A stretch of DNA of 64,000 nt from Halichondria panicea (lineage: Eukaryota > Porifera > Demospongiae > Suberitida > Halichondriidae). Within the stretch, counting starts at the first letter, position 1. Each line of letters opens with the position of its first letter. The DNA is taken from positions 6,837,122 to 6,901,121 of the forward strand of contig NC_087377.1 in assembly GCF_963675165.1 (NCBI RefSeq). Reading direction: 5' to 3'. The notes under the pieces are model-generated. The model searched no databases. It was not told where the DNA came from and saw nothing but the letters and a program-made list of their open reading frames with translations. Below are positions 1 to 13,900 of this stretch, one piece after another. Both the position numbers and the translations under genes were made by a program.

Positions 1-79
1 GGTTGGTGGGAAATGGGGTCTTTATTAGCTCGATGTCCTAAAATATTTTGTGAATGATTGGTGTATGAAATCCTTACAG

Positions 80-3000
80 CTTCCTTGGAGTCTGTTGCCA
101 CAAACTGGAGTCTCGTGTCAGACTTAAACATCACTAGGGTGCTGGCAGGAGTGGTCTTTGAGGGGCTGGATGGGAATAATCCTTCGATCAGGATACGTAT
201 GAACGAGAGTGACGTCATTGACACCTCTACACTGACGGACAAGTGAGTGCATGCGTTCTTTTAGCTGTGTATACAATTAGAGCAGTAACCCCAAAACTGT
301 GGTTTTTAAAAATTCCCTTCTTTGTTCAAATTGTTTCTTCACTTACTAGAACTTGGATCCCTGGTCCGAAGTCGTTCAGAAGTGGATCCTACCACAGGGA
401 GTCGTTCCTGTTCATCCAAGACATGTTAGAGCGAGCTATGTCAGAAGAGATGTTGGGACACTCCATATTAGCACCCGGCCTCTACATGCAGCAAATGCCC
501 TATCCGTGCTTCCAGTATGACACGTACGTTGCACTAGCTACTGTAATATACATGTCAGAGGAGATCCGACACGAGCACTTCGATTAAGCTAAAATTGAGT
601 TAATTATAGTTCTATGCAACAATGACTTTAACGTTGAATTTTGCACGTAATCAAGCCTCATCGAGGTACTTGTGTCGTACCTCCTTTGAGTACATGTACG
701 TAGGTCGTAACTACTGAGTTACTAGCAGCAAGAAGCATGAGCTTTTTTTTTGCATGTCTCAGGCTAGTATAGCCTCTAAGACTATACTAGCCTGTATAAA
801 GCCATTTCCGTTTGTGATACATTTATGTAGAGTGTGTGTTTTACTTTTCTACTTATTATGTCTGTATTGTAGTCACCCTACGTATACAGTTTGTATAAAC
901 AGTTCACACGCAATAATATATTCTATACTACCACTGTGACCCCAAAGTTTCCATAGCATGTGTTGCACTCGTAGACCAGACCACCTCTTAATTACAGCCA
1001 CTGTTGGTGTGCCCAAGGCAGGGGTGATTAGGTTTCACTGTACTGGTACTACCGTTTGAAAAAATAACCATACATGCAATTCATTTACCTTTGGAGAGCA
1101 TGCATGAACACTTTCCATCAAAATTAGTGTTGGTTGTCTCCATCCAGGTTTGGATACTCATTGGAATTTGTGTTCCCTCTGGCCATGCTTTTTGTGTGGT
1201 TGTTCCCGGTTGCCATGACGGTACGTGGGGTGGTCCTTGAGAAGGAAAGTCGGCTCAAGGAGTACATCAAGATGATGGGTGTGTCTGACACACAACTCCA
1301 CCTCTCAAAAATAATCGTATCAGGTGACCTTCGTAGCTACTAGGTTTAAGGTTTAAATTTTATGCTGGAGAGACTAGCACACAGTTGAAACAGTACTTAG
1401 ATTGGTTGATTTAATTGTAGTTTGTATCCAAAGTTACCCTGTTTTCCCCCTGGCCTCTAGGTTCTGTACTTCTCCTGTCAGTGGTTCTAATCACCATCAT
1501 GCTCAAGGGGGGCGGAGTCTTGCCGTTCACGGATTGGTCGATTCTCTTCCTCTTCCTCAGTGTGTATGGCCTCGTCATGTTAGCTCACAGCTTCCTCATA
1601 GCCAGCCTCTTCAACAATGCCAACCTTGCAGCCTGTGTCTCATCTCTGGTCTACTTCATGGTGCTTTTCTTGCACACTGCACTCGTGTTTGTCAGTAGCC
1701 TGTCATCCTCCGCCGTGACACTGAGTGTGAGTTAGGAACCGGGGTAGGCATACGGAGAAACCTCTAAATGTGGACTGTTTTTGGGACCTATGAAAGTGTT
1801 ATCTTTACATGTATATAGGTGTTCTGCTTACAGAGATAACTATAATTATGTCCTTCTATTTTGCTAATTGTGTGCATACATGTACAATGTAAACGGTATC
1901 GGTGAGTCCCACGTTTTCCTGTCGTTTAACTGGTATTATTAATACATATGCACTGTATTTCATTATCAAAAAGATTGCTCTCTGTTAATTCTTGACTTCC
2001 ACTATTTAACCAAGAGTTTTCCTCTGGGTCTGCCACCCCCATGTACATCCACAAATAGCCGTTTCAAAGATTATTCCATTCCCCTCTCCCGTCCTGCAGT
2101 GTCTTTGGGCCCCCCTAGGGTTTGCGTTTGGCTCCCAGCTGCTCATGACGAGGGAGCTACAACAAGTGGGCGTGACTTGGGCCAACATCAGCGAGTCCCC
2201 CGGGGCAGATAGTGAGATCTCCCTCGCCACCATCCTCATCATGCTCTCAGTAGACACTCTCCTTTATTTCCTGGCTGCTTGGTACATCGAAGGTGTGGCT
2301 CCCGGTCGCTATGGTGTTGCCAAGCCACTATACTTTCCGTTCACACCCTCCTACTGGCTTGGGCAAAAGGGACGCGATTGTAAGAAGGATAGTCCGAGAC
2401 GCCATAGACTTTTAGACGAAGGAGACTCTTCAGACTTGGCGTGTGAGGAGAACCGTTGTGAGGAAGAACCTGCTAATTTGCCGTTAGGAATCTCTATAGA
2501 GAACCTGACAAAGATATATCGTAGTAATTGTCGGCGTAAGAAAGTGACAGCTATCAAAGATCTCTCTCTCAACTTCTTCGAGGGTCAGATCACAGCTCTG
2601 CTCGGGCACAACGGAGCAGGAAAAACCACCACCTTGTGAGTACTTTAACTATTAAACCTTATGAGTACTTTAACCTATACTCTCTCAACTTCTCTCACAG
2701 ATCGATTCTGGCTGGACTGTTTGAGCCAACTAATGGAACTGCCAATATCTATGGCAATGACATACGTCAACACATGGACCTGATCCGACAAGGTCTGGGA
2801 ATTTGTCCTCAACATAACATCCTAATCAGCGAGTAAGTTTTTCATGTCCTGTACAGCTAGTATCATGTGATAATCATGTGATCATACACTTGCAGACTAA
2901 CTGTGGAGGAGCACTTGCTCTTCTTTGGACTACTGAAGGGACTCTCTTGGAAAGAGTCGAAGAAACAGACACCAGAGTGAGTTGCATGCCCTCAGGCACT

Positions 3001-6000
3001 GTACTTTATCAGTGAACCTTAATTAGCTATAATGTTTACTGCTACTTGCCTTAAGATACGTCTACACAATGATTACTTTATTCCTCCACACACACACAGA
3101 TGGCTGTCGAAGGTTGGCCTTCTCTCCCACGCCACCAAACTGGCCAAGCACCTCTCTGGAGGCATGAAGAGGAAGCTCTCCATCCTTCTAGCATTTGTGG
3201 GCGGGTCTCGCACCATTATCCTGGATGAGCCGACTGCAGGAGTGGATACGTTTGCACGACGTCAGATCTGGGACTTCCTGTTGAGGAACAGAGACGGGCG
3301 GACTATCATCATGTCCACCCATCACATGGACGAGGCAGAGATACTGGGTAAGAGACGGTTAGTTACATGTAGTGCTATTGAATCTTATGGCTATTTTCAT
3401 GAACAGTTTGAGTAGTTATTCAACCGTACACATTTTGCATACATTTACAGTTTAGTAAAAAGTTTAGAATATGTAACACTTTAAGTACAGTTTCGTCATG
3501 TCACAGCCTCTCCCCTCAGTATATAAGAGTTATTCAGCTGTACATATACAGTATCTACAATCATGTAGAATAAAGATATTTGAGCAGCAATATTTACTCT
3601 CTCTCTCCCCTGGTTGTTGTAGGTGACCGTATTGCCGTAGTATCCAAAGGTTCTCTCATCTGCTGTGGTAGCTTTGAGTTCCTCAAACAACGATTTGGAA
3701 GGGGACACAAACTAACACTAGTCACAGCATCACAATCCACCACCCCCTGTGAGGGTGAGGATCCCCAGTGTGATCGTGTGGAGGCTGTAACAGAGTTTCT
3801 GGAGAGTTTTGTGACGAGTGTGACCCTTGATGAAGTGTGTGGGCGTGAGCTACGTTATCTTCTGCCATTTAGTGGAGCTAGAGCGAGTGTGCTGACTCAG
3901 CTGTTTCGAGAGCTGGAGGGAGCCAAGGAGCATCTGGGTGTGGTCTCATATGGACTAACGGCATGCTCCATGGAAGAGGTGGGTGGTTTATGTGGGCATA
4001 GATCAGTGTACAATATTGATTGTATCAGCCATAGTAGTGCATGTATAGCCTCTTGTACGTTTTTGTACAGAACTTTGTTTTTTGATTCGGATGCTTCATG
4101 CTGTACCCTATGTTTTTTTCTTTCACTCTCTGTTTCATTCTAAGCTCAATAGAGGTCGCCTTGGGCAGACAAAAAATGGCTGTAAGGTTGAAACACATAC
4201 ATGCTATATAGGAGATTTGAGCCTTACTAGCCTGACTGTAGTGTACACATGGTGGTGACTTTGTACACTTTAAGAAATTCTATATTGTGATGCACGTTCA
4301 CGTTGTTTTCTCATACAGATCTTTATAGAATTGACAGAAAAAGATGATAAAGTTGCAGAGGACCAAGATACTTCTAATAGTGAAGCCAGTGTTGACCCAG
4401 AGACTGTGTCCATCGACCAGCTTGAAGAACCTCTAGTGGAAGAGTCTGTAGTTAATGTGGCTACCAAAGGTGAGTCAGACGTACAGTGTACATGTGTATA
4501 ATTATTTAGGACTGGCTTTAGTAAAACATGTGATTGATTGCATGGTTATGTTTTGTTTATATAGCTTTAGGTAATTGACCGTAATAAAAGATTGTTCTAT
4601 ACGTGTACAAAATGTATTATTTGATTGCGATACGTTGAGTGTAAGATACTTTGTTGCCTTTTCGAAACAACACTAATCTCTATGCTTTATATGCTTTATG
4701 TTGTCTGTTTTGTGACAACCCTTCGCTATAATAGTGCTTCAGTTTGTATAACGCTTTCTTGTAATCTGCTCCAGGATTTGCGAGGCTCTCGTGGCTGGCT
4801 CTGTGGTGGACCCAGTTTGTGGCCCTCATGGTCAAGAGGTTTCACTACACCAAGAGGAGGGTCCTGGCTCTGCTCATTCAAAATGTCCTCCCTGCTGTTG
4901 TAATTGCCATCACTCTGCTCGTAGCCAGAAGTTTGCAGACTGTCAACGACCCTCCACCACTTGAACTCTCCCCTGAACAATGGTTCACTGTCAACAGAGA
5001 CAATTACATGTTCGTGGCGGGTTACAACACTAATGAAACCAGCCAGTACATCGACACCTTTTCCCGACCGTGTGGCGTGGGTGGACACCGTACATCTGAC
5101 GATCCCTCGGGCTGTTTCCAAGGCAACGGTCCGTATACAACTAACCACTCCTATACCTGTGACGGCAACCCACCTCTCCAGTATTCTTGCACTTGTGGTA
5201 ACGGAACCAATCTCGCCTGCAATGACCCGGGTTCATTCCCAGATCAGACTCCACTATGTTATAATGGAACTGGAACCGGATCTAGAGTACAGGACATGAC
5301 TCAAGCGTTCGATTCCAATAACCCTCGAGTGGCAGATGAGAATCTCGCCACATACCTACTGCACAGCAAACAGTCCTTTGTACAACGTCGATATGGAGGC
5401 TTGTCGTTTGGTTACGAGAGAGAGGAGTTTGACGCTTCGTTGGATGCAGGGGGTGGTCCATTCCTGGCTACCAGAGCAGCTGCGAAAGTGTGGTTCTCTC
5501 TGAAAGGTTATCATGCCTCACCCACGTACATCAATGTGGCGAACAATGCTCTGTTGAAAGGCCACCTGGAACCAAGCAAACAGTCGCAGTATGGTGGGCT
5601 GACTATAAGTATATACATGTACAGTACATGTTCGTGTACATGCTGTAATTGGGTGATTTTGTGCACAACATGTTGAGGAGAGGCCATGGCACAGTAGTTT
5701 GGTGCTGCAGTGCTCTGCCTGCCTTGTCTAAGATATTGATTGGTTATTGGGCAATGGCTTCTTGGTACACATGCTTGTATGATAACTTTTGCTCATGCAA
5801 TTACTTCAGTATACATTCATGCATGTACATCGAATTTTAATAGAATCTTGCTGTTTTGTAAAAGTTTAACCTTATTATTGTGTATTTATTCTTCTACAGG
5901 CTTCAAAACGTTTTCCCATCCTTTTCCCACCTCTGATTTTGATAAACAGTTGAGAGCAATATGGTGAGTTATATAAATAGAGTTATACATGTATATAAAT

Positions 6001-9000
6001 AGAGACATTGAAGCAAAGATTGTCCGTGTGTAAAAACAGCTGCCTGTAGTTAGTAGACCAGCTGTTACATAAGTACACTAGCTCTAGCTCATTCTTCGTC
6101 TCTCCACAGGTCAGGGGGTCCGTGGTACTTGCTGCAAATATGTGGAGTTACGTTTTCTCTTGGTTTTGTCGTGGCTGGTTTTGTGCTACTCCTAATTGAG
6201 GAGAGATCCAGTAATGTGAAACACCTTCAACTGGTGTGTGGAATGAAAAAGGCAGTGTATTGGCTGGCTAACATCTCTTGGGACTTTCTGTGGTACATTG
6301 GCTTCACAATCATCACGGTAGCCATCTTCCTGGCGTTCCAAGATCCCTACTACACCCGGCCGGATACTCTCCCTCTGTTTGTAATCAGTCTCTTATCCTT
6401 TGGCCTCGCAATCACACCATGGGTCTACATTATCTCGTTCCTGTTCCAGTCACCGGCCACAGCCTACGTTGTGATATTCTGCATGAATTTTATGGGAGGA
6501 TTTGGACTTGTTATCGTTGATCTCGTGTTTTTCTACCAGGATTTTTGGAGTGAATATCCTGTACCCCTCTACTATCTAGCGGCCATTCCCATCCCTGCAC
6601 ACAATCTGGCTCGTTGCTTGATGTACATTGGATTTGACTTCCCAATGAACAATTTGTTACACGATTGGGACCCTAGATTAGGTGATGTTCCGGATCCATA
6701 TACAAGAATGGCTCCGTATTTTTATTCTCTCCTGGCTCAAGCTGTCTTTTTCACTCTGATTCTGATGTTGATTGAAGTGTGGCCGTACCTGAGGGGAGTC
6801 ATGTGAGTCTTGTTTAATGATATGCATCAGTGAATATACATCGCGGGCGTACAGTAGAGAAACTACCTTTTTAGTCCTATACAGTACGTGCATGTGTCTC
6901 ATATTCAAACCTGATTTCATGATTTAGTCTCATTTTGGTCCGCTAATTCTCTGCACTAAAATGTTGCTGCTAGGTACACTTTTTCATTCAGCCTATCTGA
7001 GAATGTACGAAGCATAATTATTTGTATTCGTACGAAGCTTGCACAACACAATTAACATTGTATAGGTGTCGAGTGCGTTCGTCCACGGCGTCTCTTCCGC
7101 TTCCACTTGACACAGACGATGAGGTCTGCAGCGAGAGATCAAAAGTCAAAGAGGGGGAGGGAGGGAGTGACATACTGACGATAGAAGACTTGTCTCGAGT
7201 GTACCACACTAACCTGCATCGGAACAGGAAGGTGGCGGTTAATCAGCTGTGTCTTGGGGTCAAAAAGGGAGAGGTGGGTCAACATAATTATTTTTAGCCA
7301 CATGTGTACATTGTATTTACGTACATGTACATGCATGTAATTATTGTTAACTAATTGGTTTTGGCTCTATTCAGCAACCAACAGAAGAACTTGACATTAT
7401 TGTAATTATGTATGTACATGTACATACATAATTATAATTATGTCATTGCACACACGTCTTTATCCCTTCTCTCAGTGTTTTGGTCTGCTTGGTGTAAATG
7501 GAGCCGGCAAGACCACTACCTTCAAGATGCTCACTGGAGACATTCGACCCTCCGCTGGGGACGCAATGGTAGCCGGTCACAAACTGTCCAAATCTCGTGG
7601 CCGTGTACAGCAATCAATGGGTTATTGTCCTCAAGTGGACGCTCTCATCGATCAGCTGACGGGTCGCCAACATCTAACTCTGTTCTCTCGGCTGAGGGGA
7701 GTGTGTGGGCGTGATATGAAGGGTGTGGTGCAGGGGACATTGGATAAGCTTGGACTGAGTGAGTATGCAGACAGACCAGTGGGAGCGTACTCTGGAGGTA
7801 ATCGGAGGAAGTTGTCAACGGCCATAGCACTGCTCGCCCAACCTCCTGTAGTGCTACTCGATGAACCAACCTCAGGTGGGCCAGGGCAGGTGTTTGTATG
7901 ACTTATAGTTATGTGTAACTATCAACTTTTTGTTCATGCATGTGAATACCTATATTGTGCAGAGAATTATATGTATTCCTAAGCCCTGTGTTTAGATCAA
8001 GGTTGTTTGCTGTTTTTCTGTAGTTGATTTAAAATTGTGCATTAATTTTGTTTAACTCCTATTACCCTCCTCTTTCTTTCAGGAGTTGACCCTCGTGCCC
8101 GTCACTTCCTGTGGTCACTGATCCGAGGGCTGGTGAGAGAGTCGACCCAGTCGGTGGTCCTCACCACACACAGCATGGCCGAGTGTGAGGCTCTCTGCTC
8201 ACGAGTGGCCATCATGGTCAATGGAGAGTTCCACTGTCTTGGTTCTCCTCAGCAACTCAAGTCCACTTACGGCAATGGCTACAAACTAAAGCTGAGGGTG
8301 GCTGGAGAAGTTCAGCCTGTCAAAGAGTTTGTATCTCAGGCTTTTTCTGGAGCAATGCTCAAGGTATAGTTGTGTGCACAACATGCAGCTAGCTAGGTAG
8401 TGCAGAGCATATACTTGACATTGCGTTTGGGCCAATAATTATTATGGTGTAATTTTATGCGATTAATACTTTTCCGATTAAGCTATAGTGATTATTGTGT
8501 AATAGGAATTTATGCGTGTCGGCCAAAGGATACTTTATAGCTAAGCACTACAGTACCTGTATAATTTTATTATGTCATTGCCAAGCCTTTTTCTTGGTAA
8601 TTATGGTCATGTGTTTTTAAACAAAATTTAATTTGTTAACTAGCATACCCAAAATTGATATAATGTACAGGTATAAGTAAGCACTATATGTACTCTGCCG
8701 TACTTGTGTAATTCAGTTGCAGTGAGAAAAAGTAATAGCTTTCACCCATTAATTTGGTAAATAAGTTCAATGCACTAGTAATAACATACTCACCTTTGTA
8801 CGAGTCATGTGACTACCATCCCCTTGGCAGGAGGAACACTACACAACCCTACTGTACCAGCTTCCCACGTCAGAGGCTCTTTTACTGCACACTGTGTTTG
8901 AGACCATGGAGGGAGCCAAAGATACTCTCGGCATACTGGTGAGTGCATGGGGGGGATTCATGCATGGTCATGTGACCCTGAGGAGTGCCATTAGCTTTGA

Positions 9001-9530
9001 CCCCAAATGACTATAGTGCGCTAAACTTGTAGTGATTCGTGCATACATGTCGGACACTGGCGAGTGGAGCTTCATATGGCCGGTCATGTGACCTTGAGGA
9101 GTGCCAGTACCACCACCTCGCAATCAATTTCATAATGTTGTCTGTGCTTGTATAAAACATTAATTAAAATATACAAGCACGTTGTGTACAGTGACTCTTT
9201 TAATTGGGAAATAATTCATGTTTGGTAACAATTAATTGTTTTGCAGCATTGTTTTTTAAAACGCAAAACCGGGTCTTTTCTCAGCTACTAAATAAAGTAT
9301 TATTATGTGTATCTAGTAGACAATGAGTATTACATGTCCATAATATTGCTATAATATCATGTGACCTTACCCCCCCCCTCCCCATGCAGGACTATAATGT
9401 GAGTCAGACGACTCTGGACGATGTGTTCATCCACTTTGCTAACAGACGAAGTGAGGGGGCGGGGCTTGAATGTGGAGTGGAACTGCCTGACATCATTCCA
9501 AGTGACGTGAATGAGACTACAACACTGTAA
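80..9530 (+). CDS. ABCA: ABCA-family (ABCA3/ABCA1-like) lipid transporter, 3' portion
   Basis: Full-size ABC transporter of subfamily A, which flips lipids across membranes. Eighteen exons join in frame to 1669 residues: 80-242, 350-523, 1148-1323, 1461-1726, 2100-2635, 2701-2832, 2896-2976, 3100-3347, 3623-3978, 4319-4469, 4775-5608, 5900-5963, 6110-6802, 7066-7273, 7476-7875, 8083-8363, 8831-8938, 9390-9530 (TAA). Seen: first membrane domain with the [13 protein letters not shown] loop; NBD1 with Walker [11 protein letters not shown] split across exons 5/6, signature [10 protein letters not shown], Walker [12 protein letters not shown]; a Cys-rich extracellular loop in exon 11; second membrane domain in exon 13 ([11 protein letters not shown]); NBD2 with [21 protein letters not shown] and VLLDEPTSG. 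The N-terminus lies left of the window. Family assignment is certain; the choice of ABCA3-type over ABCA1-type rests on overall resemblance only. All active-site motifs are intact, so this is the working parent of the relics at 14.1 and 34.5 kb. Confidence 0.93.
556..690. mobile_element. MITE, AGAGGAGGTC-ended family, in ABCA intron 2
   Basis: The left end (CAGAGGAGATCCGACACGAG) and right end (CTTGTGTCGTACCTCCTTTG) are imperfect inverted repeats. The interior (GCAACAATGACTTTAACGTTG) is nearly identical to the element at 13,067-13,204. Non-autonomous; no coding capacity. Confidence 0.75.
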
Positions 9531-10027
9531 AACTATTTTATTGCATAATCATCATCATTATAATTATTTATTATTACAGAATCCTCTGTATATAATTATA
9601 TCTGTTCATTTGTTTGTTTGTTAACAATTATGACATAATTAATTTTATAAGTTTTGTGTGAGAACTTAATATTATTTTATTTCTCTATTTTGGGGGGTGG
9701 TGAGAAAACTTGCATGCAGCGGCGGAATTAATGTGTCTTCGATCTAGTCTTGTATACCTGAATCATCATGATCATGCATAATTATATATAATTGCATCAT
9801 GGTATAGGTATGGTACGTTAGCGAATGTCTCCTAGTAATCATGTATAGGCTGCAGTATAATTATAATAATACGTTGTACCAAAACAGCTAATTTAAAAAT
9901 TATTTGTTATTCTATTTGAGCAAGTACACAATTATATAGCAGGTATAATTATAATACATGCATATTAATTTTGGCAAAACAAGGCATGCAATATTAAACT
10001 GTACATGTGTATATACTTAATAATTAT

Positions 10028-10315
10028 TACCGTATATATTATAATGGGAAATTTCCGTGAGGTGCAAAATTTCGCGTTTTTGAGGGCAGAGCATATGCAA
10101 TTAAAAAATATTAAAACTAGGAGAAACTCCCACATACCGGTATTTCACATGCATGCTAGCTCTTGGTGGGTGTGGTTTCCTGGCATTGAAATCAAGGGTA
10201 ACTTTCGTGGGCAAGCTGACCATGAAGTCAAATGAAATTTTTTACTCCCGAAAAAATCGCCGTCTTCGAGTTGAGCGAATTTTTTACTCCACAAAAGTCA
10301 CCCGCTATATACGTA
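10028..10315. mobile_element. MITE, TACCGTATA-ended family
   Basis: Begins TACCGTATATATTATAATGG and ends in CCCGCTATATACGTA, imperfect inverted repeats. The interior (GTGAGGTGCAAAATTTCGCG, GGGTGTGGTTTCCTG) is shared with the copy at 18,027-18,258. No coding capacity. Confidence 0.7.
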
Positions 10316-10333
10316 TAATAATTATACCCTCCC

Positions 10334-10402
10334 AGAGGTACGTCTACGACACGCGTGCTTCGATTTAGCAATTAAATCGAGGCACGCGTGTCGTACCACC
10401 TC
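10334..10402. mobile_element. Short foldback related to the AGAGGAGGTC family
   Basis: A near-perfect hairpin: AGAGGTACGTCTACGACACG on the left against CGTGTCGTACCACCTC on the right, with a short loop around 10,370. It looks like an internally deleted MITE. Confidence 0.6.
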
Positions 10403-10929
10403 ATCACCAAATTTCCTATTACGTACATGTAGCTAGTAATATTCTGTGTCTCAACTGCATATTACATGAAAGTCAGAATTAGAATGAGCAGGATTGCTTG
10501 CATTATTGTATTATTACAACTAGTATGCTCACGACTGCGAGACTTATATATAAGCGCAAGAGATCATCTGCCTCATGAAAGCGGTCACAAATTGAGCATA
10601 AAAAGGAGAGACATTGGCCAGATATAATTATAATAGGCCTTTAATCCATCCCCATGCATAATTATATGCACTCTTTTCTCGTAATATAATTTATGGTGGA
10701 ATGTGAACTGGTAGAGATGTCTACATGTCCAGGTCCACCACTCATGCAGATTGGACCACCAGACCAATGGACCTGGTCCGGTGGTCCAATGAAACAGGCT
10801 ATCGAATAGTATACAACTACCATTAAAACGTAAAAATTTCAATCGAAAGCTCGAGCTATATAAACAATCATGTGTACCTCTCTAACAAGAACAGTAATTT
10901 AATTATTATAGGACGGTTGCACATCTACC

Positions 10930-13900
10930 TCATTTGCTAACTAAGTGACTGTATGTGTTCTTTTTACTGCATCCACTCAGACACGGTTGAAACGTGAACA
11001 AAAACCCATCCTACAGTGGACAAATGTGGAAGAGCATCAATGTAGGACGGAAATATATTATCATAATTATGCATGCACATCACATTCTAGTACCAAAAGG
11101 CCAACTTGTTAACAAGAGGATAAGGAAAGTGGTTCATCATGCATACAGTGAATGCTAGAACCTGAGATCAAAGTGTACAAAACTCATTATACCTTGATAA
11201 GAAAGGGAAGATCTTTCCAGAAGGAGTAGTTGGGAACCACCTCAATTCCACGTGCACCCTTGACTTGGAACATGACGATTGAACCAATAATGAAGTACAG
11301 TATCACTGCTCCTAATACCCTACAGAGCATATACAGTCATGGGTGATCATGACTGACTTAGCAATTACGATTGTGAGATTTTATTAACTACAGAGATAGG
11401 GCAATCAACTCACACACATATTAAGACAATCCCAACAATTCCAGGAGATACTCCACCAGGTGGGATCTTGGCCGCGAAGACCTGTTTTGTATTAATCTCA
11501 TGTTGTGAAATAACACTTACGTGGAATTATCCTAGTAAACTCGTATCTGATAGTAATACGGTCACTATATAGTGTACTACCAGCACTACAAATTAAGGCA
11601 AGAGAGATGACTGTACTGAGTATTGAAGTTCTTATGCAGTTCATAAACTATGCTCGAGTTCCCCATTATTAGAGAGAGAGGAGGGCAAGAAGACAGTACC
11701 ATGGCATACCTTTGCATAGTACTATAAACCAGTACTTACATAGTCAAGTTCATTGTCGTTCACAGGATTCTCTCCAATGAACACAAAGGAAGGATTACCT
11801 TGTGCTGTTACTGTCACTGATATAACCCCTTTCCTGGCAAAGCATGCAGATAAAGATTATGACAATGCAATACACGTACGTACCTTTTATATGACGCAAC
11901 AATCATTACGCTACGAAGCCTAGTCGCAGAGATATACGTTTGTACATTACGGTTATGCTTTTATATATGTATGTGTGTGCCTGTCTGTCAGTGTGTGTGT
12001 ATAAGGTGCATGGCTACAATTCAGAAGTGGTCGCGGCTAATTCACGGTCCTGCCTCGAATCCAATGGCTACTTTAGTGGTTCTGTCTCGAGGAGAACGAA
12101 TCATCATGCTCTCTTATTCCAAGTTAGAGTGGAATCAAACTTTCATTTGCCAAACAACATCCAAAACCTCATATCTGACCGTATTTTCATGTAAAAACCC
12201 ATTAAAATTGTGTGGGGCTGTCATAACTGACCAGTATACAGGATAGTGCGGTTCCCACATTTCAAGGCGAGTATTGATCTAGCTAGCAATCCGGAGTGAA
12301 ATGGCCGGTATACCAAAGTGACATAAATAATAAATAATAATCAGAGAGCCGCATAGAAAAACTATCGATAGCAAAAACGATTTTCCCAGTAACATGACTC
12401 GCATGTGATGAAGTAATCGTAAAATTGACTAGTAATCTGCTTATAAATGTTAACCTTGACATTTCTAGGGGTGGGGTAAGGGAATTGATAGTTGCAAACA
12501 ATATGCGATCATGTGATACTAGCTAGTCGTTTGTGTTCAGCGTTTAGAGCTGCTCACTAACACTGATACGGAACGTTACTTCAATCTCTTCACAAAAATC
12601 ATATAAAATAGAGGTTAATCCTCTTCACTTGCACTCGTTACTCACGAAATTATGTGTGTTGCGTAATGGACCCGCATGCAAGCTTGCGTGCAAGTCATCA
12701 ATTATGAGCTATACTCACGTGTTTTTACTTTCATTTAATACATGCAAACGTTTGCAAAAATATTTCGGCAGTAGACAATCCACCCATGCATGGAACATTA
12801 GTTTATTCTGTACATACCTTGTTTTTTCATCATACGTATTATCTCCATCTCTGTACGTCACTGTGAATTGGTTTGTGTCAGATTCACTCGCAAAAGTCCA
12901 AACAACACTACTAGAAGCTCCAACCACAACATTTGCCTGGCTAGTACGGTTACTTTGGCAAATCTGTATAATTATTAATTTTAGTGGAAATGGAAGTGTG
13001 ATCTCTAGCTATAATAATTTATGATTGTGAAAAACGTCCTTCTTGGATGTTAAGCAATTAAGCAATAGAGGAGGTCTGACACGAGTATACCTCGATTAGG
13101 CTAAAATTGAGTTAATTAGTCACATGCAACAATGACTTTAACGTTGGATTTTGCACCTGACCAGGCCTAATCTTAATCGAGATACTCGTGTCGTACCTCC
13201 TCTGGGTTTCAACTCACCACAACAGGCTTGCTTGTATTCCCACAGTCTATTTTGGCACCACATGGAGAGAACACGTAATCATACGTCATGCCACTGTCTT
13301 CCCCAGAAAAATAAAAACTGCATTTCGAAAAAATATTAGCCTTATATACAGTACATAAAACGCTAAAACGCTGAGAATGGAATCGCTGACATTAAAGAAT
13401 TTGCAAGCTGCATGCGCTGTGCTAATGCCACTCAGCTTCGTTCAAGAGTATATTACATTGTTAATTTGTAACTTCCGCAGTAACCATAACTTCCGCTTTC
13501 TAATACTTAACCTGTGTCTTAGACCACTTCAAACTGATTACCATATACAGTAAGAGCAGGAGAGATACGGAAACTTTGTGGACTTCGGACAAACGTTTCA
13601 TGGTGCTGCCACTACTTCACTGCATTATGACTAGGAAATAATTATGCTTTGTTCAATGCTGTTATAAACATACTTTAATTCTTCTAAATAATTATCGTAT
13701 TGGATAGATAGACGTGGGCGTTCTCCAAAAATGTTGCACTGTACATGTTGGAACCCCCTTTTCTTTTTCCTGGATCTGTCACTGTGATGGAATTCAATCG
13801 CACGGTACAGAAACTTACAATTTGGTGTTTTTTCACACAAATCAAGCTTTTAATGTTCTACTACATGTACGTAGACTAATTTTCCTAGCCCAAGATTCAC

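Larger units (their letters stand above)
9531..10929. other. Intergenic spacer between ABCA and M6PR-like A, with two elements
   Basis: Convergent 3' ends: ABCA stops at 9530 (+) and M6PR-like A stops at 10,930 (-). The DNA is AT-rich with TTATAATTAT tracts. Its left part (about 9650-9780) has a diverged copy at about 16,010-16,120 beyond the ABCA relic, and 10,600-10,700 resembles the 3' flanks of M6PR-like B and C. The spacer was therefore part of the duplicated unit. It holds MITEs at 10,028-10,315 and 10,334-10,402. No gene seen. Confidence 0.7.

Noticed and set aside
1402-1698. 98-residue open frame overlapping ABCA exon 4
   Set aside because: The other frame (1461-1726) encodes the hydrophobic membrane segment with correct splice phases; this is its shadow.
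4726-5148. 140-residue minus-strand frame
   Set aside because: Antisense to ABCA exon 11, which encodes the second extracellular loop in frame with its neighbours.
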